Shown here one piece after another: positions 42,319 to 50,369 of a stretch of DNA of 64,000 nt (the first letter of the stretch is position 1; each line of letters begins with the position of its first letter). Position numbers and translations under genes: made by a program. The notes beneath the pieces are model-generated. The model saw only the letters and a program-made list of their open reading frames with translations, ran no database searches and was not told the DNA's origin. The stretch is taken from assembly GCA_017520825.1 (NCBI GenBank), contig JAFXEX010000026.1, positions 62,001 through 126,000 of the forward strand, given 5' to 3'. The stretch comes from Clostridia bacterium. Its GTDB lineage: Bacteria; Bacillota; Clostridia; Oscillospirales; SIG627.

Positions 42319-43254
42319 TCATTTTGCTGGGGGATTTTTTCTCGTGCTCCTTACGGAAGAGGATATTATGTACCTTGGTCTGCCTTTGATTTCCTCATAA
42401 ATGCGTGCAATGTAATATCCGATTATTCCAAGGCTTATCATAATTATGCTTCCTATGAAGATAGTTATAATAATTACCGTTGTCATACCCTCAAGAGCTC
42501 TGCCGATTATTTTATCAATAAGCGCCCACACTCCGAAGATAACCGATATTACCAGCATTACTATTCCAAGAGCCGTTACGATTTGCATTGGCGCAGTGGA
42601 AAAGGACGAAATGTTTGAAACGGCGTACTTTATCAGCCCTACGGTTGACCACTTGGATTCGCCGTCCACACGTTCCTTTACATCATATTCAACCGTCGCT
42701 TTGTTGTAGCCCACCCAATAAGAAATCGCTCTGAAAAAGCCTCTTTCGGGCATTTTATTAATTACGTCCACTACTTTTCTGTCAAGAAGCTTGAAGTCGG
42801 AGGAATTTGCCATATCAAAGCCAGCCATACGGCTGATGGCTGAATAGAAAAATTTTGCGCCGAAGCTGTGCATTTTCTTTTCCTGCCCACGCTCTTTTTT
42901 AATTCCTTCAACTATTTCGTAGCCCTGCTCCCACAAGCGATACATCTCGATTATTTTTTCGGGGGGATGCTGAAGGTCACAGTCAATTACTACTGCACAG
43001 TCTCCGTTTACCGAGGCAAGTCCTGCAGATATGGCAGATTCCTTGCCGAAATTTCTTGAAAAATGAAGACCTATTACGTTTTCCTTCTCTTCGGAAAGAC
43101 GGGTAATCATCTCATATGTATTGTCCTTCGAGCCGTCGTCCACGAATATGAACTCGCCTTCGATTTCGTTCTCTGCCAGCAAAGACTGTATTGCGCCGTA
43201 TGCAAGCTCTATACATTTTTCTTCGTTATAGGCAGGTATAATTACGGATAACAT
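42319..43254 (-). CDS. GtrB-like polyprenyl-phosphate glycosyltransferase (GT2)
   Basis: 311 residues from ATG 43254 (AAGGTGGTTTTT); an in-frame TTG at 43278 overlaps the upstream gene. GT2 fold: SVIIPAYNEEKCIELAY, FVDDGSKDNTYEM, the acceptor-side VIDCDLQHPPE and WVGYNK. Two C-terminal membrane helices (VTALGIVMLVISVIFGVWAL and VIIITIFIGSIIMISLGII) are typical of GtrB/DPM1-like enzymes that load glucose or another hexose on undecaprenyl phosphate at the inner leaflet. A GtrA-like flippase (61917) and a GtrII-like transferase (57535) are encoded in the same locus. Confidence 0.92.
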   Translation of the reverse strand: MLSVIIPAYNEEKCIELAYGAIQSLLAENEIEGEFIFVDDGSKDNTYEMITRLSEEKENVIGLHFSRNFGKESAISAGLASVNGDCAVVIDCDLQHPPEKIIEMYRLWEQGYEIVEGIKKERGQEKKMHSFGAKFFYSAISRMAGFDMANSSDFKLLDRKVVDVINKMPERGFFRAISYWVGYNKATVEYDVKERVDGESKWSTVGLIKYAVSNISSFSTAPMQIVTALGIVMLVISVIFGVWALIDKIIGRALEGMTTVIIITIFIGSIIMISLGIIGYYIARIYEEIKGRPRYIISSSVRSTRKNPPAK

Positions 43255-43264
43255 AAAAACCACC

Positions 43265-44647
43265 TTACTGTTTTTCAAATAATTCTTCTAACTGTGTAAC
43301 GGGTATGGGACGATAGAAATAATAGCCTTGAAGTATATCACACCCTGCTTCCACCACAGTGTTTTTGTGCTCTTCGGTTTCAATGCCCTCGCACAGAGCC
43401 TTGAAGCCCAGGTCGTGAGCAGTCTGTATAATGTTTTTCAGGATTAAAAATCCCGTCTCGGTTGTTGCCCCTTGGGTTATTGCCTTATCAATTTTTACAA
43501 TGCTTACGTCAAACTCTGCCAAATCTCCAAAGCTGGTGTATCCCTTGCCGAAATCGTCAAGAAGAATCAGGATACCCTTTTCCTTAAGACGGGCGAGATT
43601 TTTAATCATCACAGCCCTTTCGTCGTTGTTAAGGCTTTTATCCTCAAGAATTTCAACGGCAATGCAGGAGTAGTTGATTCCGTATTTTTCTATGATATTA
43701 ATAATGCTTTCAGCCAGATTTTCGTCGCAAAGGGTCTGACGGGAAAAATTGATAGTATATACGTATTTAGTGCGTTTTTCCCTGTCGCTTGAAATCCATT
43801 TGCAGTTTTTCTCAAATATGTAGTAGTCGAATTTCTCATTAAGTCCAACGTTATTTACTGCTGAAAGGAAATGGTACGGCGTTAAAACGCCTTCTGTGGC
43901 AGAATTGAGTCGGGACAGAACCTCGGCTCCTATAATTTTGTTGGTTTTAGCGTCTAAAATAGGTTGATACTCAAGGAAAAATCTGTTGTTGTCAATTTCG
44001 TTTTGTATGTTGTTCTCAATTTTAATTTTTCTTTCAAAGGCCTTTCCGTTGGAGCTGTCCCACTGACAGTATAAAACGCCTTTATCCTCTGCCATACTGC
44101 ACGCCTGCTTTGCTCTTGCCAGCGCAGTTTTAAAAGGCACGTCGGTTGAGCTGGTCAGGTGATAGCCGAAATTCACACGCACAAGGTTAACGGCGCCCTG
44201 CTTTGCCAGGGCTTCGTTGATTTCCTCAAAGCATTTGTCAATACAGCTTTCCAGACCGTCAGTCTCCAGACCGTTTAACGCAACGAAATTCTCTTTTCCG
44301 TAAAGGGAGATTTCTCCACCTATGGCAAGGCACAAATGCCTGAACAGAATTTTTTTGATCTGCTCGTACATTCTCATAGCCTTTGACTCTGCATACAGTC
44401 TTTTCATTCCGTCAAGGGAGACTGAAACGTACACTATGGCGCGATTTTTCCTCAAGGCGCCACCTTTTTTAAAATCGTCTTCTATTCTTCCTATACCACA
44501 AAAGCTTTTTTCAGCACTTCCCTTGGCAGTTCTTACGGATTTTATTGTAAAGTACAGACCGATAAGCACCGTTATAAGAAAAAACGTTGCAAGGACGGTT
44601 ATAATAACGTAAGGGTATTCAAAAATCGGGGATTCAAAAATTTTCAT
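43265..44647 (-). CDS. Membrane protein with degenerate GGDEF and EAL domains
   Basis: 460 residues. Membrane helix about 12-34; residues about 60-200 are a degenerate GGDEF domain, where the signature site reads SLYGKENFVAL, so no cyclase activity is expected. The EAL domain (about 215-460) starts with IGAEVLSRL, Glu242, and keeps Asn in INFSRQT, Glu in AVEILED, Asp-Asp in LLDDFGKGYTS, Lys in VKIDKA, Glu in CEGIETEEH and Gln in LQGYYFYRP. It is therefore probably an active c-di-GMP phosphodiesterase with a regulatory pseudo-GGDEF. Encoded between a GT2 gene and gtrB. Confidence 0.92.
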   Translation of the reverse strand: MKIFESPIFEYPYVIITVLATFFLITVLIGLYFTIKSVRTAKGSAEKSFCGIGRIEDDFKKGGALRKNRAIVYVSVSLDGMKRLYAESKAMRMYEQIKKILFRHLCLAIGGEISLYGKENFVALNGLETDGLESCIDKCFEEINEALAKQGAVNLVRVNFGYHLTSSTDVPFKTALARAKQACSMAEDKGVLYCQWDSSNGKAFERKIKIENNIQNEIDNNRFFLEYQPILDAKTNKIIGAEVLSRLNSATEGVLTPYHFLSAVNNVGLNEKFDYYIFEKNCKWISSDREKRTKYVYTINFSRQTLCDENLAESIINIIEKYGINYSCIAVEILEDKSLNNDERAVMIKNLARLKEKGILILLDDFGKGYTSFGDLAEFDVSIVKIDKAITQGATTETGFLILKNIIQTAHDLGFKALCEGIETEEHKNTVVEAGCDILQGYYFYRPIPVTQLEELFEKQ

Positions 44648-44662
44648 CTTACGGATACCTGC

Positions 44663-45730
44663 TTATATTTTTTCAAAAATTGGGAATTCCTTTGTTCCTG
44701 CCGTCTGCCTCAGCCCTATATCCTTTGCAACCTTTATACATTTTTCAACGTCTTTTTTAGCCGTTTGCTTTCTTCGGGCAATTTCTTTTATCAAAAACAA
44801 GGGATTAAAGCTGAGCATAGCCTTCAAAACTTGGGCTTTTGACACGCCGTGTCTTTTATATTCTGCCAGAACCTCAAGAAGAGCGTAGCTCAGGGTGTCC
44901 TCGGTTAAGCTTTTTGTGGCAGTACCCTTCAGCCATTTTGCATATTCAAGGAATTTCTTTACGTCGGGAGTCTCTGTAAAGTAGATTCCACTGATATAGA
45001 ACTCTCGCATATTTTCATCTATTTTTTCAAGGAGCGCTCCATAATATTTTTCCTGTATCTTAAGCACCTCGGTGTGCTGTCTTTCAAGGGTGGTGCTTGT
45101 AATTTGCTTATCGTGAAGTCGGTAAATCAAAAGACATTCGGGAAGAATTTCTATTTTCTGATTTTCTCTTACCATTCTCGTCCACAGCTCAAGGTCCTCG
45201 GTACACGTAAGGGTGGTATCGTAATTAAACCTTTTCATAACCTCGGCTCTGGCAATAACACCGGGGTGAAGTATGGGATTTGACACGAGAAGCATTGCCT
45301 TCAACGCCTCGTTATCACATCTTCCACCTGCGCCACCCGACATATATACGCCGTTTTTAACGGTCATAAATCTGCAGGAGGACAAGGCTACGTCGCTATG
45401 CTCTTCCATAAATTTATATTGCTTTTCAAGTCTGTCGGGAAGGCATATATCGTCTGCATCCATTCTCGCTACGTATTTGCCCCAGGAAAGAGCGATAGCC
45501 CTGTTCAGCGACTTGGGAAGTCTTAAATTAACCTCGTTGTCATAAACCTTTATTCTGTCGTCCTTGAGAGCAAACTCTTCAAGTATTTCAGCCGTGGAGT
45601 CCGTAGAGCAGTCGTTTATAACGATCAGCTCCCAGTTTTTGAAGGTCTGACTTCTGACGCTCTCTATGGCTTCTGCAAGGTATGCCTCGCCGTTATATAC
45701 GCTCATTATTACAGATATATCAGGTGTCAT
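44663..45730 (-). CDS. Glycosyltransferase family 2
   Basis: 355 residues. GT-A fold at the N-terminus: ISVIMSVYNGEAYLAEAIES, INDCSTDSTAEIL, DXD-like VARMDADDICLPDRLE, and LTCTEDLELWTRM with the likely catalytic base. The C-terminal third is helical. It adds a sugar to the repeat unit on the cytoplasmic side; donor and acceptor unknown. Four bases separate it from the next GT2 gene upstream, indicating one transcript. Confidence 0.92.
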   Translation of the reverse strand: MTPDISVIMSVYNGEAYLAEAIESVRSQTFKNWELIVINDCSTDSTAEILEEFALKDDRIKVYDNEVNLRLPKSLNRAIALSWGKYVARMDADDICLPDRLEKQYKFMEEHSDVALSSCRFMTVKNGVYMSGGAGGRCDNEALKAMLLVSNPILHPGVIARAEVMKRFNYDTTLTCTEDLELWTRMVRENQKIEILPECLLIYRLHDKQITSTTLERQHTEVLKIQEKYYGALLEKIDENMREFYISGIYFTETPDVKKFLEYAKWLKGTATKSLTEDTLSYALLEVLAEYKRHGVSKAQVLKAMLSFNPLFLIKEIARRKQTAKKDVEKCIKVAKDIGLRQTAGTKEFPIFEKI

Positions 45731-45734
45731 AGTT

Positions 45735-46754
45735 TTACCCTTTCTTCAGGAGTTTTTTGATGCTTTTACATAGATTAAGAAAATAAAACGCAACTCTGTA
45801 GCAATTTTTCTTCATAAGAAATATAGCTATTTTGCTTTTAAGGGATATATTGTCAAATTCGGCAAGGGGGATTTTTTCCCTATGTATTGAATTTGCGATA
45901 TTTTCCTTTATTGCCTTTATGCTTTTAAAGTGATTGCCCTCTGCTGCCGACGCTAATATTGCAAAGCACATAAAGCAGGAGTAACGGCAAAGCTGTTTAT
46001 CAAAATCCGTAACTCTTCCGAGATTGTTTTTACTTACCTCGTTTATGACGTTTTCCACCAGATAAATCTGCTTTGTATTGAATTCCTTGGACAAGGAGTC
46101 GTCTCTTACGGTGTATAAATAGGCTTCCTTTTTGCTTATAAACACACTCTTGGCCTGAAGGTAACATGGAACAACGCAACACAAATCCTCACCCAACGAG
46201 ATTTTTTCACTGACGTTCAGCTGATTGGGGGTAAGAAGCTCTCTTTTAACTGCTTTTCCCGACAGATAATAGGACATATGATTCATATCCTTGTCCATTA
46301 AAAGTCTTGGGAAAACGTATTTTTCTACGTCCTTTTCGGTATAAAGCCCCTCGTCAAGTCCGTCGTTTGTGATATTGACGGTCTTTCCGTTTTTAACCCA
46401 TCTGTATGAGAAGGATACCATATCGCAAGAGGTTTCGGTTATTATTTTATGGGCGCATTCCAGCGTGTCCCTTTCAATAAGGTCGTCCGAATCCAGATTG
46501 AACACGTAGTCGCCAAGGGCTTCCTTTATTCCTGCCCGACGGGCGCTTGCAAGTCCTCCGTTGGTCTTATGGACTACCCTTATACGCCCATCCTTTTCTT
46601 TGTAGCCGTCACAGATTTCAGGGCATCTGTCGGGAGAGCCATCGTCCACCAGAATAAGCTCAAAATCGGAAAAGGTCTGATTTAAAACGCTCTCGATACA
46701 GCCCGATAAATATTTTTCCACCTTATATACAGGCACTATTACGGAAAAGAACAT
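45735..46754 (-). CDS. Glycosyltransferase family 2
   Basis: 339 residues. Motifs FSVIVPVYKVEKYLSGCIES, LVDDGSPDRCPEICDGYK, VFNLDSDDLIERD (DXD) and SLGEDLCCVVPC. It is of the WcaA/CpsI/EpsJ-like type common in Firmicute capsule loci. The C-terminal segment is rich in basic residues and hydrophobics, consistent with peripheral membrane attachment. Substrate unknown. Confidence 0.92.
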   Translation of the reverse strand: MFFSVIVPVYKVEKYLSGCIESVLNQTFSDFELILVDDGSPDRCPEICDGYKEKDGRIRVVHKTNGGLASARRAGIKEALGDYVFNLDSDDLIERDTLECAHKIITETSCDMVSFSYRWVKNGKTVNITNDGLDEGLYTEKDVEKYVFPRLLMDKDMNHMSYYLSGKAVKRELLTPNQLNVSEKISLGEDLCCVVPCYLQAKSVFISKKEAYLYTVRDDSLSKEFNTKQIYLVENVINEVSKNNLGRVTDFDKQLCRYSCFMCFAILASAAEGNHFKSIKAIKENIANSIHREKIPLAEFDNISLKSKIAIFLMKKNCYRVAFYFLNLCKSIKKLLKKG

Positions 46755-46762
46755 ATTCTCAC

Positions 46763-47821
46763 CTATTTATTTCTTAATTCTACAAGTATTTTTAAAAGAA
46801 GGTACATTCTGTATTTCACGCCGTAGGCAAACACTCTCTGTCCCAAGGGAAGTGTTCCGAGAGGGTATGCTTTGAGGGCTTTTACGGTTAAATCGTGCGT
46901 GCACACCGTCCTCAATCTTTTTTTCAGGTGGGCGTAGCTGATGCCCTCGTCCTTGGCGTGCATTATTTCCTGAGAGCAGATTACTCTGCACATTGCCTGC
47001 CAGAATCTGTACACGTAAATCTGATATTCTTCCTGCTTGATATCCTTTTTAAATCTCTTTTCAACCTGCTCTACAAAAACCAGGCTTTTCTCAAATCTGT
47101 CCTTTTTATAGGATTTGGATATTGACTCTCCGTTTCTGCAATAGCTGTAAAAGGCTTCGTTTATTCCCGTTGCCTTATTTATGCAGGAGATATAATCTAT
47201 CATAAACAGAGCATCCTCAGAGAGCATCTCCCTCTCCGACTTAAAGGTAATATTATTTTTCCTTATTATATCGGCTTTAAAGAGGTTTTTCCAGATACTC
47301 ATTCCGTATTTACTGTCGTCACTGTCCTCGGGAGTAGCTCCAACGATACCCATACGAAGCTTTTTCAGGCTTTCCTCGGTATCAAAATGAGTATCGCTGT
47401 CAAAATATGCCTTTGGCTTTACCTCGCCCTCCTTGCCGAACATATTTCCGTCCACGAACAGAACGCCCGACATTACCAGGTCGGAATTATACAGTACTGC
47501 CTTGTCATAAAGAGCTTTAAACATATTGAGGTCTACGAAATCGTCCGAATCCACAAAGCCGATATATTCCCCGGTGGCAACCTCAAGCGCCGTGTTGCGT
47601 GCGTATCCTGCGCCCTCGTTTACCTTGTGGATAACCTTTATTCGCGAGTCCTCTTTTGCCATTTCGTTGCAGATGGCAAGGGAGGAATCGGTTGAGGAAT
47701 CGTCAACGAGTATTATCTCAATATTCTCAAGAGTCTGCTTTCTCAAGGAGCTTATGCATCTGTGGAGATGTTTTTCTGCATTGTATACGGGGACGATAAT
47801 ACTTACTTCAGGCTGTGGCAC
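46763..47821 (-). CDS. Glycosyltransferase family 2
   Basis: 352 residues from GTG 47821 (GAGGTAAATGCC). Motifs VSIIVPVYNAEKHLHRCISS, LVDDSSTDSSLAICNEMAK, IGFVDSDDFVDLN (DXD) and MLSEDALFMIDYI. Very similar in layout to the neighbouring GT2, so the two could be old duplicates. It adds one sugar of the repeat unit; specificity not predictable. Confidence 0.92.
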   Translation of the reverse strand: MPQPEVSIIVPVYNAEKHLHRCISSLRKQTLENIEIILVDDSSTDSSLAICNEMAKEDSRIKVIHKVNEGAGYARNTALEVATGEYIGFVDSDDFVDLNMFKALYDKAVLYNSDLVMSGVLFVDGNMFGKEGEVKPKAYFDSDTHFDTEESLKKLRMGIVGATPEDSDDSKYGMSIWKNLFKADIIRKNNITFKSEREMLSEDALFMIDYISCINKATGINEAFYSYCRNGESISKSYKKDRFEKSLVFVEQVEKRFKKDIKQEEYQIYVYRFWQAMCRVICSQEIMHAKDEGISYAHLKKRLRTVCTHDLTVKALKAYPLGTLPLGQRVFAYGVKYRMYLLLKILVELRNK

Positions 47822-47826
47822 GGCAT

Positions 47827-49035
47827 TTACCTCGCAACTAGTTTTTCATATTCCTTAATGAGAATATCGGCGTAGCTCTCTACGCTCAAAACGTTGTCCT
47901 TTTCGTTCTTACAGTTTTCTCTCAGGATGTTATAGTAGTCCTCATTTTCCAGAGTTTCTCTCAATTTTTCAGCAATTCCTTCGGGTGTAGGCTCGTTTAC
48001 AAGAGTACCCGTAACGCCGTCCTTTACAAGCTCTGCCATTCCACCACTGTTCATGGTGACAACCGGCACGCCCATACAATGAGCTTCAAGTATGGAGAGA
48101 GGACAGTTTTCGTAGCATACCGAGGGCAACAGCAAAACCTTTGCGTTTCCCATAAGCTCTGTGAGCTTGTCCCCCGTAAGAAATCCTGCAAGCTTGATAT
48201 TGGGGATATCCTTCAGCATATCCTCGTCGGGACCACTTCCTGCAATTATGAAGGTATATTCGGGGAGAAGCTTTGCAGTCCCTGCAATATTTGCAATGCC
48301 CTTTTCCTTGGAAAGCCTTCCTACGAATACCACGTAGGAATCCTCTTTTCTGTGGGTGCCTGCAAATTTTTCTTTGTTTATAAAATTATGTATGGTTACC
48401 GTCTTGCCCTTGTAATACTCCCTTGAGGACAAAAGCTTGTTTTCAAGAAAATTACTTGGACATACGAACAAATCTACCTTTTTATAGGTTTTAAGCAAGG
48501 AATAAAGCTTTGCTTCAACCACACCCAAAACACTCTTTACAAAGGAGCCGTGAATACACTTGTTTTTTATACAATGGATATGGGCTCCGTTGATGCACCT
48601 TTCACAAGGCACGTTTTTGTCAAAGTTATAAAGAAGATGATTGGGACAAATCATCTGATAGTCGTGCACCGTCTGAACTACGGGAACGCCCTTTTTCTTA
48701 ATACCGTCGATTATGGACGGAGTGAGCTGGAAATTTATGTTGTTCATATGAACTACGTCGGGCTTAAAATCATCTATAACCTGCATAATCTTTTTCTTTG
48801 CCTCAAAGGAATAGATAATCTTAAAGGGATATAAAAGCCTTGCAAGTCCCTTGGAGTGAAAATCCATATTCTGCGTGTATAAGCCAATTGAATTTCCTAC
48901 GGTATTACCTTTGTCGTACATACCGAAAAACTCAACCTCGTGTCCCATCCTTTTAAGATGCTCTGCAAGATAGAGCATATAGCTCTCACTGCCTCCACGG
49001 GGGTAGAGAAATTTATTTACCATCAAAATTTTCAT
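47827..49035 (-). CDS. Glycosyltransferase family 4 with cysteine-rich insert
   Basis: 402 residues, GT-B fold. N-terminal acceptor domain with KFLYPRGGSESYMLYLAEHL, C-terminal donor domain with VVFVGRLSKEKGIANI and the EX7E region ENCPLSILEAHCMG. Between about residues 130 and 165 lies a cysteine cluster (CPNHLL, CERC, HCIKNKCIHGS) that may bind a metal; similar inserts occur in some GT4 enzymes of capsule loci. Retaining mechanism by family. Its start overlaps the end of the upstream wzy-like gene by 4 bases (ATGA-type coupling). Confidence 0.92.
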   Translation of the reverse strand: MKILMVNKFLYPRGGSESYMLYLAEHLKRMGHEVEFFGMYDKGNTVGNSIGLYTQNMDFHSKGLARLLYPFKIIYSFEAKKKIMQVIDDFKPDVVHMNNINFQLTPSIIDGIKKKGVPVVQTVHDYQMICPNHLLYNFDKNVPCERCINGAHIHCIKNKCIHGSFVKSVLGVVEAKLYSLLKTYKKVDLFVCPSNFLENKLLSSREYYKGKTVTIHNFINKEKFAGTHRKEDSYVVFVGRLSKEKGIANIAGTAKLLPEYTFIIAGSGPDEDMLKDIPNIKLAGFLTGDKLTELMGNAKVLLLPSVCYENCPLSILEAHCMGVPVVTMNSGGMAELVKDGVTGTLVNEPTPEGIAEKLRETLENEDYYNILRENCKNEKDNVLSVESYADILIKEYEKLVAR

Positions 49036-50336
49036 AGCAGTCGTTCACTTTCCTCTATTTGATTAGCCTTGGAAACGCACCCAAACATCTTGCTTTCACA
49101 CCGACACACGTTTTCCTCAAAGGAATTACCCATCATCAGCATTGCGAGAACGCCTGTGAGCAAGGGATAGTTCATAGTATTGTCTGTGGTTGATACGATT
49201 ATCAGGTAAAGGGTGAGTATGAAGGAAACGATAGCGTTATCCGTGTTGCCCTTCCTTCCAAAGTACCACACTCTGATAAGTGTCATTGACACGAGCCATA
49301 TTATGTATCCCCAAAAGCCCAAATCAATGAAGTGCTGGAGAAAGTCGTTATGAACCGAGGCAACGCCCACGTTCATAAAGGTATTGAGCTGATAGGTTAA
49401 AAAGCCGATGCCGTTACCGAGAAAGCTTGGGTCGAAGTCATAAAATTCGTCTACTGCGTTGTAAATCTCAACGCGTCCACTTGTGTTTATTCCTGCTTTT
49501 TCAAGCAATTCAAAGGCGTCCATCTTAATAAGCGCGATATAACCGATAAGAAGCGCAATTACAACGCAGGTAAAGAAGGTAACGAGCCTGCTTGCCGTTT
49601 TTGCGTTGTATCGTGCAATAAATTTCAAAAGATAGCCAAAGGCAAGGGATAAGGCAATAGCAATTATGGCAATTCTCTTAAAGGCTGACAAAAAGCAGAA
49701 AAGACTGAGCAAAAGCAATATAAAATATACGATGCTTTTCTTTGGCTTGTATAGCATATAAATCAGATACGCACCCAGACAGAAGGCAAGCTCGTGAATT
49801 TCTGCCTGAACGATAATATCTCCCGTTACACCTGCAAAGGTGGTCACAAGAGTTACGAATTCCGAAAGATAGCTTCCAAGTCCGTTCTGCGCAATAACCG
49901 TAAGTATCATCAAAAGATTTGCGATTAAAATGGCTATAAGGTTGTACCATACGCCCTTTCTGCCGAAAACGTAGAGAAGCGCGCCTGCTCCCAAAGCAAA
50001 GGAAAGCATATTGGCGTATATAAAGGAGCTTGAAAGACCTCTTGAAATAACGCCCACGTCAACAGTTTCCATAAACCATATGAACAGTGAAGCTACCGTT
50101 GTAACAAGAAGAGGAATACTGTAAACGCACGCATCACGAAAGGCGACGAAGCCCCTTGCAATATTGGGCTTATAGAGAAATACAAGAGTTGCGCTACCGA
50201 AGAGAACCAGGGCAAAGGCGTGACGGTAAGTAACGTGCAAGCCTACGTCGATGTATTCGTTTAAGAAGTAATACATCATTACGGCTACAACCATAAAATA
50301 AAACGCTTTTGCTTTTTCAAGTATTTTATTTTCCAC
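49032..50336 (-). CDS. Wzy/O-antigen-ligase-like polysaccharide polymerase
   Basis: 434 residues, about twelve membrane helices. The large outer loop has INTSGRVEIYNAVDEFYDFD, LGNGIGFLTYQLNTF and ASVHNDFLQHFIDLGFWGY, the conserved R-x-n-HND pattern of O-antigen ligase/polymerase proteins. In this locus it is the best candidate to polymerise flipped repeat units outside the membrane. Start is GTG 50336 with AAGGAGGGCGTGGT. It lies directly downstream of the chain-length-type gene with the pseudo-GGDEF tail. Confidence 0.88.
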   Translation of the reverse strand: MENKILEKAKAFYFMVVAVMMYYFLNEYIDVGLHVTYRHAFALVLFGSATLVFLYKPNIARGFVAFRDACVYSIPLLVTTVASLFIWFMETVDVGVISRGLSSSFIYANMLSFALGAGALLYVFGRKGVWYNLIAILIANLLMILTVIAQNGLGSYLSEFVTLVTTFAGVTGDIIVQAEIHELAFCLGAYLIYMLYKPKKSIVYFILLLLSLFCFLSAFKRIAIIAIALSLAFGYLLKFIARYNAKTASRLVTFFTCVVIALLIGYIALIKMDAFELLEKAGINTSGRVEIYNAVDEFYDFDPSFLGNGIGFLTYQLNTFMNVGVASVHNDFLQHFIDLGFWGYIIWLVSMTLIRVWYFGRKGNTDNAIVSFILTLYLIIVSTTDNTMNYPLLTGVLAMLMMGNSFEENVCRCESKMFGCVSKANQIEESERLL

Positions 50337-50369
50337 ACCACGCCCTCCTTTCTCTTATATCAGACGCTT

